Source of the DNA: Carallia brachiata
Taxonomy: Eukaryota; Streptophyta; Magnoliopsida; Malpighiales; Rhizophoraceae
DNA: 64,000 nucleotides
Reading direction: 5' to 3'
NCBI GenBank assembly: GCA_021464245.1
Contig: JADCRB010000001.1
Coordinates: 1,063,169 to 1,127,168, forward strand
A program made the translations under genes and the position numbers. The notes under the pieces were generated by a model that worked only from the letters and a program-made list of their open reading frames with translations, ran no database searches and had not been told where the DNA came from. Shown in pieces: positions 26,126-34,146 of this stretch (its first letter is position 1; each line of letters starts with the position of its first letter).

Positions 26126-26319
26126 TAATAAATATGAGAAATACTAGTAATAGTCACTTTCACCTTCTCTTTTACAGTTGCTGTTTACGTGACAGGTGTT
26201 GATTGACTGTCAAAAATATTACAGAAATACTATTAAAAAGTGTTGATATGTTGATTTGTAATTGGTGTCTATAAAAGAGAAGGTAAAGTGACTATCCGTA
26301 ACAAACCTCTAATAAATAT
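26126..26319. mobile_element. MITE with 10-bp target duplication in the copy 1 intron
   Basis: A 174-bp insert (26136-26309) has inverted ends sharing TAGTCACTTT-ACCTTCTCTTTTA. It is flanked by identical TAATAAATAT (26126-26135 and 26310-26319). Sister copy 4 has an uninterrupted site (CTTCTGATAAATATT), so this insertion came after or outside the duplication that made that copy. There is no coding capacity. Confidence 0.8.
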
Positions 26320-27464
26320 TCCTAAATTACAGCTATTTTTTATTTTATTTAGTCTCATAAGGCAATACTTGCCAAATTGAGTTGTATTTTGACACTGCTA
26401 TATATTGTGCTTGTATGGAGAATATCAGTTTCGTTGTGATTTGTGAATGTTCCTCTGTTTCATCGTGATGTTTATAAGAATTGATATTGTGTACCCTTGC
26501 TGTTGAAGTGCTCATTTGTTACCTGCTGAGTAGGGATTTCCCTTTGGTTCCAAATTCTTTGTCTTTAAAACTCTAATTTGGGCGTTGCAGATTCATAGCT
26601 GCTTTACATATGCTGGTAATGACGATTTTCTCAAGAACGACATTAGCGTAAAGCCAGACCTTGATGGACTTGGTGCTCTTGGTGATATTGGGTGGTATTG
26701 CATTCGGGCAATTCTGTGGGCTGCGGATTATGAACTGCCAAAGAATGTGATAGCCATGCGAGGGCCCGTACTTAATGACGCTGGGGTTATTTTATCTTGT
26801 GGAGCTTCTCTACACTGGGAAGATGGGAAAGCAGCAACCTTTATTGCTCTTTCTTATCGCATTTGACTATGTACATTACTGCCATTGGAACAAAGGGCAC
26901 TCTGCAGCTCAATGATTTTGCAGTTCCTTGTAAAACCAAGGAGGCCTCTTTCACGGCAGCTTCTAAATCTTTCTATGATCTTGCATCATGGGAACCGCAG
27001 CCAAGCCAGCGCACTGTAATAACAGATCTTCCCCAGGAGGCCTGCATGGTAAGGGAATTTTCCGGTCTGGTTGAAAATATTAAGGCAAGTGGTGCAAAAC
27101 CTGATCAAACGTGGCCAACGCGAAGTAGGAAGACACAACTGATAATAGATGCAGTGAAGGCATCGATTGAGAAGGGTTTCGTGCCTGTTGAGGTTGTGAA
27201 TTGATTGGAAGTTTGGAACCGTGTCTTTTTAAATGTCTGATCATTTCCTTGAATCATCTTACGTATGTATGTTTGTTCGAAATAAGGCTACCTTAGGTTA
27301 AGCCCGACGTCCTCCGGTTCATTTAGGATATGAAAATCTGATCTCAGGCTTTGGATTGTCTACAACTATTCTACACTTTGTGATTCCAAAGACAGTACTT
27401 CTAAAATTTGGCCATGGTTTGTTGTACCGTAAAAGACATTAATAATTTTTATTAAGTTCCATAA

Positions 27465-27890
27465 AATTTATACATTTATAAATTTATTGTAAAGCACCAA
27501 TACATATATAAAATTGTAATATTTTATAAGTGTGCTGAATAGAACAAAACTAATAATTTTTATAATTAAATTTATAATTTTTGAAATAAAAATTAAAAGT
27601 TATTATTTTTTAATTATAAATATTATCAATTTTAATTTAAAAATAAAAATTTTATTTCATGTGAGACACTAAAAACTCTTATTACTTTTATAAATTTATT
27701 GTAAAGTACCGAATTATACATAGAATTCTAGCGAATTTTAGTGTTCAATAAGTATACTAAATAAAATAAAATTGATAATTTTTATAATAAAATTTATAAT
27801 TTTTAAAATAAAAATAAAAATTATTATTTTTTAATTACAAATATTATTAATTATATTATAAAATATAAATTTTATTTCATACGAAACATA
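27465..27890. repeat. Diverged tandem duplication of about 215 bp
   Basis: Two AT-rich units share TTTATAAATTTATTGTAAAG, ATAATTTTTATAAT-AAATTTATAATTTT and a terminal TTTTATTTCAT string. They lie in the short spacer (27205-28199) between copies 1 and 2. The remainder of the spacer shows only the copy 2 upstream block (28050-28199). Confidence 0.7.
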
Positions 27891-28199
27891 TGCTAAAATT
27901 TAATACGCTTATATTTTTCTCGTTATTTCAACGGTCCAACCATAGTACGGTGCACTAGTAGTAATACTTCGGATCTGAGTTACCACCCAGTTAACCAAAA
28001 ATAAAAAATAAAAAATAAAATAAATTCAGACATGACCAAAGGTATGTTAGACGAATGTCAAAGAGTCCAAGTCAAAGACATCTCAATTCAAAGTTCCTAA
28101 CGGCCCAAGCACCCGACGACGTCAGGGTAACGCTTACAGACAACAAACAACAAGTTTATCACGCAGCATTGCCAAACAAAGTTAAAGCCGACAATTGAC

Positions 28200-31100
28200 A
28201 TGGCCGAGACCCCGATCCGATTCGGCATACTTGGGTGCGCGGAGATTGCCCGATTGGTTTTCCGAGCCATCACCCTAGCCCCCAACGCCCAACTCTCCGC
28301 CGTCGCCAGCCGGTCCTTTGAGAAAGCCGAGGCCTTCGCAAAGGCCAACAACATCCCTCCAGACGCCAAGATCTACGGCTCCTACGAGTCTCTTCTGGAA
28401 GACCCAACAATCGACGCCGTTTACATACCTCTGCCAACTAGTCTCCACGTGAAATGGGCCTGCTTGGCTGCCGAGAAGAAGAAGCACATCCTGCTGGAGA
28501 AGCCCGTTGCGATTAACGTTGGGGAACTCGATGAGATCGTGGAGGCCTGCGAGGCCAACGGCGTGCAGCTTATGGATGGAACCATGTGGATGCATCATCT
28601 CAGAACTCAGAAGATGCGCGACTTCCTGAATGATAAGGAGCGCTTCGGTGAGCTCAAGACGGTGCGTTTTACTACCCTCCTCTCTCAGGTTCCAGTTGCG
28701 CTAGTTCTAACCTCAGCCAAGAAAAAATAAAAAATATATATATATAACTTGGGACACCACGAGTTCTCTTAATTTTTAAGGTTTCTGGGTTTAATATTTA
28801 ATAAAATTTAAATTTTAATCCTTAGAAAGATATAAAATTTATAAAAATGTGTAGAAGTATCTCAGGATCTCCTAATAAAGGTTATATTAGTAAAATTTTT
28901 TGGGTCATTATTGTAAAGAAGGGATGTGAGTCAAATTTAGTGACTTTTAAGGCGTCATTTTTGTTGCGGCAATCTGAACTTCTTTTAGAAGTAAGTTTCC
29001 TTCATCAGATAGATGGGTACCTAAGGCGTTCGGTATTAAGTCTTTGAAATTGGGATGAGAATGAAAGTTTCTTTGTTTTTTTTTTTTTTTAATACAAAAA
29101 AATTATTGCAAGTATTTCCGTTATTAAATTTATGGGTTGGAGTTTGAGTATTCTCATTTAAATGTCCCGTTCAACTACTTTCATAGAGGTAGAATTACTA
29201 TCGAAACATTCATGAATTTGAATGTATCTTGACACAATCGATCACAGTGTTAACGAATTTGAAATTAGCAGTATGCTCTCAACATTAAATCCCAAATATT
29301 GGGTTAGCGCTAGGAACGGAATTTGAACTCGAGTCGTGAAGGAAGAAGGCGCACCGAGTAACCACCAAGCTACTGCCTTTGGCGTCGAAAATTTCCTTGT
29401 AGGCTAGTCCAAAACAGGAGAATTGAGAAATTTTCTTGATTAGTTGAGTTTATCTGAATTCCTACAATACACCCTTTAAATATAATAAATAAGATTAAAC
29501 AAAAGAGTATTATGAGAATGGGGTAATTAGTTAAAATCTTCAATGAGGTAATTTGTGAAAATCAACTCTCCTAGTGCGTTTTTTATTTTCTTCGAACAAC
29601 ATTTTTTCGGTCGTCCTTCTGATAAATTTTGCTATATTACAGCTAATGTTTATCCTATTTAGTTTCAGTGGGCAGTGTAAACACCAAAAAAAAAAAATCA
29701 ATGCATGCCCTACATGAAAGCAACAAGTGCATGCATATGAAAATGATGATTTCCATTTGGTTGATGACCATGCAAAATGTCAAAATTCAACCACCAAAGA
29801 GGGTCCTTGCCTTGTAGGATCCTACTCATGATGAATCATATGGAAATTTTAATTTCCATTTGATTGCAAAATGTCAAAATTCAACCACCAAAGAGGGCCC
29901 TTGCCATGTATGATCCAAGTCATACAATTTTGGCATCCATCCTCCCCCAAAACCCTATAAATAGGGATCCCCTCAAAGCCTTTCAATCCATCCCAAGCAA
30001 AGCAAATCATTCATCTTCTAAAGCTTTGCATCTCTTCCTTTCTCTCTCTAAATATTTTGGGTGTATGCTCTCTAGCTGCCACTAAGTTGGATCCGCTAGA
30101 TCAAAAACCCAAGATATTAAATATCCGAGTGGGATCAAGCCTCCTACGGCCCTCACCGGAGTCCAATCAATTCGAGTGGGATCAAGCCTCCTACGGCCCT
30201 CACCGAAGTCCATCCAGTTCGAGTGGGATCAAGCCTCCTACGGCCCTCACCGAAGTCCATCCAATCCGAGTGGGATCAAGCCTCCTACGGCCCTCACCGC
30301 GTCCATCCAGTCCGAGTGGGATCAAGCCTCCTACGGCCCTCACCGAGTCCACAGTCCGAGTGGGATCAAGCCTCCTACGGCCCTCACCGAAGTCCATACA
30401 GTCCGAGTGGGATCAAGCCTCCTACGGCCCTCACCGGAGTTCAACTAATCCACTTGAGATCAAGTCTCGGCCCTCAGTGGGATCCATTTCCTATAGTTCA
30501 AGTTCACGATGTGGAAATTCACCATCTCTCGGTCAAGATTAAGCCTTCACGGCCCTTGACTAAATTACACAGGAGCATTAATCGGAGGATCTACCCAGAG
30601 ATCGACCCCACATAAATTTCTTTTTATTTTACAATTTTTTTATTGTAATTTGTTTATGTATTTTTTGAGTCTAACTGTTACAGGCTCGAAATTTACAGCT
30701 TCACAATTTTTGGCACGCTCGGTGGGACCTCTCCGCCTCCCATCTTTTGCTCCTCTACAAAAAAAAATTAGCACGAATCCAACATCAACGTTGTCACAAT
30801 CACGATGACAAGCGCAACGAACACTGAAGACAGGATTGCAGAATTGGAAAGCAGAATTTTCCAACTGCTCAAAACTGTGGAAGAAAAAGATCAACAGATC
30901 GCTCAAAGGAAAAGCTCCAATCCAAGTTGATCTCCAGACCCACGAGGAGCGACAATATCCACCTGGTTTCACTCCAGAAGCGACACCAGCCGATGTCTTC
31001 AATGCTGAAAAACAACCAGGTAGTTCTACACAGCTGCCACCCTCAAATTCTGTAGCTTCGCTATCTGTTCAACAATTGCAGGAAATGATAGCCAATACGA

Positions 31101-34100
31101 TCCGACTGCAACAAGCTACATCCTTCCAAGGATCACAGATGTACGTCAAACCGTACACCAGACGGATCGAAAGTCTCAACATGCCTCTGGGCTACCAGCC
31201 GCCCAAATTTCAACAATTCGACGGACGAGGCGATCCCAAACAGCACATCGCCCACTTCGTTGAAACCTGCAACAATGCAGGGACTTACGGAGATCTCTTG
31301 GTGAAGCAGTTTGTTCGTTCACTAAGGGAGAACGCTTTCACGTGGTTCATAAACCTTGAACCAGAATCAATCGACAGTTGGGAACAACTACAACGAGAGT
31401 TTCTCAACAGATTTTTCAGCACTCGGAGAACGGTGAGCATGATGGAGCTTACTAGTGCCAAACAAAGGAAAGGAGAGCCCGTTGTCGAATACATCAACAG
31501 ATGGCGTGCTCTCAATCTAGACTGCAAAGATCATCTTACGGAGACTTCTGCTGTGGAAATGTGCATCCAAGGGATGCACTGGGAGCTATTATACATCCTA
31601 CAGGGCATCAAACCTCGAACTTTTGAGGAATTAGCAACTCGAGCGCATGACATGGAAATAAGCATCAAGACCTCTGGAGGCACGATTCCCATCCAACTGG
31701 GCCAACATGGGGGCAAGAAAGTGATGACCATTGATGCTTCACCGATAAAAGTTGGAGCTAAAGCAAAAATGAGTCCTCCAGCGCTGACAAATCAACCAGA
31801 AAAGGGAAGGATGACCTTGCGAGAGTTGGAACAGAAGAAGTATCCATTCCCCGACTCCGACGTTCCAGACATTCTCGATCAACTTTTAGAAGCTAAGTTG
31901 ATCAAACTCCCGGAATGTAAGCAACCCAATCACAAGAATCAGGTCAATAATCCAAAATTCTGCAGGTATCACCGCACAATCAACCATCCAACCGAGAAGT
32001 GCTTCGTCTTAAAGGAGCTGATCTTGAAGCTCATAGACCAAAATAAAATCAATTTGGACCAGGGAGACATAGTCTCAGTCAACCAGACTGCCGTCCCTTC
32101 AAATTCGTCAGAAGAAAGTCAACATGAAATTACGCTTGCATGCTGTCAACGCATCCCGATCTGGTTCGATCAAACGGTAAACTTCTAAAATTGACTGTGT
32201 AAAAAAAAAAAAAAAAAAAGGCAAAAAAAAAAGATAGAAATAAAAAGGAATAAAAAGAAAAAAAAAAAACAAAAAAAAAAGCAAAAAAAAAAAGGGTGCA
32301 AAAAAAAAAAGCACGAAAAAAAAAAGCCAAAAAAAAAAAAAAAAAAGAAAATGTCTGAAACTTATGTGCAAGTTCAGAACCCTTCCACAAAATCCAAATC
32401 TAGATTCGGGGGCAGATCTCAAACCCCGATTCAAAACCCAACAAATCCAAATTCGGGGGCAAAATCCAAGTCCGAACCCAAATTCTAGTTCAAAATCCAA
32501 ATCCAAATTCAAACTCGGGCCTAAAGCCCAAATTCAAATCCAGGCCCAAAAAGCCTAAACTCAAACCCTAGCCCAAAGCCCAAATTCACCAAATCTAAAC
32601 TCGGGCTCAAAACCCAAATCCAAGTTCCAACTCATAGCCTAAATCCAGATTCGGGGGCAAAGCCTAGACCCTGAATCAAAACTCAAGTCAACAGCTCAAC
32701 AGCTCACCAAACAGCTCACCAGCTCAACAGCTCAGCAGCTCACCAACTCAACAGCTCAGCAGCTCACCAACTCAACAGCTCAGCAGCTCACCAAACAACT
32801 CAGCAGCTCAACAGCTCACCAGCTCAGCAGCTCAGCAGCCAAGCAGCTCAACAGCTCAGCAGCTCAACAGCTCACCAGCTCAGCAGCCAAGCAGCTTAAC
32901 AACTCATCAGCTTAACAGCTCACCAGCTCGCCAGCTCAACAGCTCAGCAGTTCAACACAACACTCTGGACTCGCACGAGTATAAAAGGCGACATCACAGT
33001 TCAACACTCCTGCCTCGCACGAGTAAAAAAGGCGACATCACAGTTCAACACTCCTGCCACGCACGAGTATAAAAGGCGAACAGTTCAGCAACACACTCCT
33101 GCCTCGTACGAGTATAAAAGGCGACACTACAGTTCACCAAACTCCTGGCCCGCATGAGTATAAACTGTGAACGGCCAAAAATATAAAAGCGACGGAGGGT
33201 TTGAGTCTGAAACTCAGCATCAGTCTCAACCGATCTTCACCACACCAAGACCTTTGCTCCTCTGCCACAAGAAAGATGGAACCAGTTGCAGAACCTCAAG
33301 ACAAGGAGAAGAAAGGTCACCCGCACAAGGTGGCAACCAACTATGGCGCAACTGCAAATTCTGGAGGAAGTCTTCCACAACAATGGAGGTATTGTTATAC
33401 CTAATGCATCTCAGATTTACCAACTTGTCTCACGATTGCGCCCACTCGGGGCAATCGAAGGAAAAAATGTGTTTTATTGGTTCAGAATCGGAGAGAAGCA
33501 GGAAGAAACCAGCACTGAGAGCTGATTTTTCCAAAGAACAGTCTGCTGTTCCGATGGTAGATCTCACCAGTACAACTTCGCCGTCAAATGAAGCAGGTCC
33601 GAGTTCTTCCACCGTAATAGTCTCTCCACGGTATGTTCATCAAAGCCGTAGCCCATGGGAGCATGCACGCTGGTCCTGGTGGTCTTACGGAGTCAGCCAA
33701 GGGTTCATCCCTCCTAGATACTTAAGTCTAGGAGGAATTTTTCTAGCAGAAAGGAGTATTCCGGCGAAACTTTGCCTCTCTTTCCAGAATATTCCGCAGC
33801 ATCAACCAGCGGAAGCGACGTCGACGTCGACGTCAACATCATCGGCCCACCAGACGAGGTCGAGCTTGACTTGGAGCTGCGCCTCGGGCCCCGCTAGGAC
33901 GGCCGACAAGATAAGGTGCAACGACTTTCAGCAACGACTTCTGCAGCACGCGGCAACGACTTCCGCAGCACACGGCAACGACTTCCGCAGCACACGGCAA
34001 CGACTTCTGCCACACACGGTAACGACTTTCGTGACACGCGTCAGCCGCTGCCTCTTTTGTCTCTTATGCAGGAAAGGGACGTGGATGGCCCTACTCGATT

Positions 34101-34114
34101 TGCGTACCTTCTGA

Positions 34115-34146
<32 letters not shown>

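Larger units (their letters stand above)
24114..27204 (+). pseudogene. Oxidoreductase copy 1 (GFO/IDH/MocA family), frameshifted
   Basis: First of five tandem copies related to the uncharacterised Arabidopsis oxidoreductase At4g09670. Exon 1 (24114-24575) encodes 154 residues: a Rossmann N-terminus (FGILGCANIARKV), LLEKPVA with the family's EKP lysine, and MDGTMWMHHLRT. The intron is 24576-26590. Exon 2 (26591-27204) starts IHSCFTYAGNDDF. After 26842 a single C present in the sister copies is missing, so the frame hits a stop at 26866 and the rest is read only in another frame. Three codons' worth of small deletions near SKSFYDLASWEPQ add to the decay. Exon 1 alone is undamaged. The intron is longer than in copies 3-5 and carries several private insertions. 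Confidence 0.85.
29676..30705 (+). repeat. Left LTR
   Basis: 1,030 bp with TG...CA ends. The U3-like part has a direct repeat (ATGTCAAAATTCAACCACCAAAGAGGG near 29776 and 29871, given here only by its core CAACCACCAAAGAGGG). A TATA box follows (29956-29964), and then a 47-bp minisatellite. T-rich DNA at 30615-30660 precedes the 3' end. Confidence 0.93.

Noticed and set aside
30124..30437. Direct-repeat array resembling a CRISPR
   Set aside because: The units are 47-bp head-to-tail repeats in a plant LTR with linkers that are themselves near-identical; there are no unique spacers.
30057..30615. Overlapping proteins of repeated SSLLRPSPK / WDQASYGPH / IKPPTALTE type
   Set aside because: They arise from a 47-bp minisatellite that happens to be open in all frames; the right LTR gives the same set.
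32108..32512. Phe-rich - strand frames of 86-134 residues resembling membrane proteins
   Set aside because: They are shadows of the A-rich tract that follows the gag stop codon.
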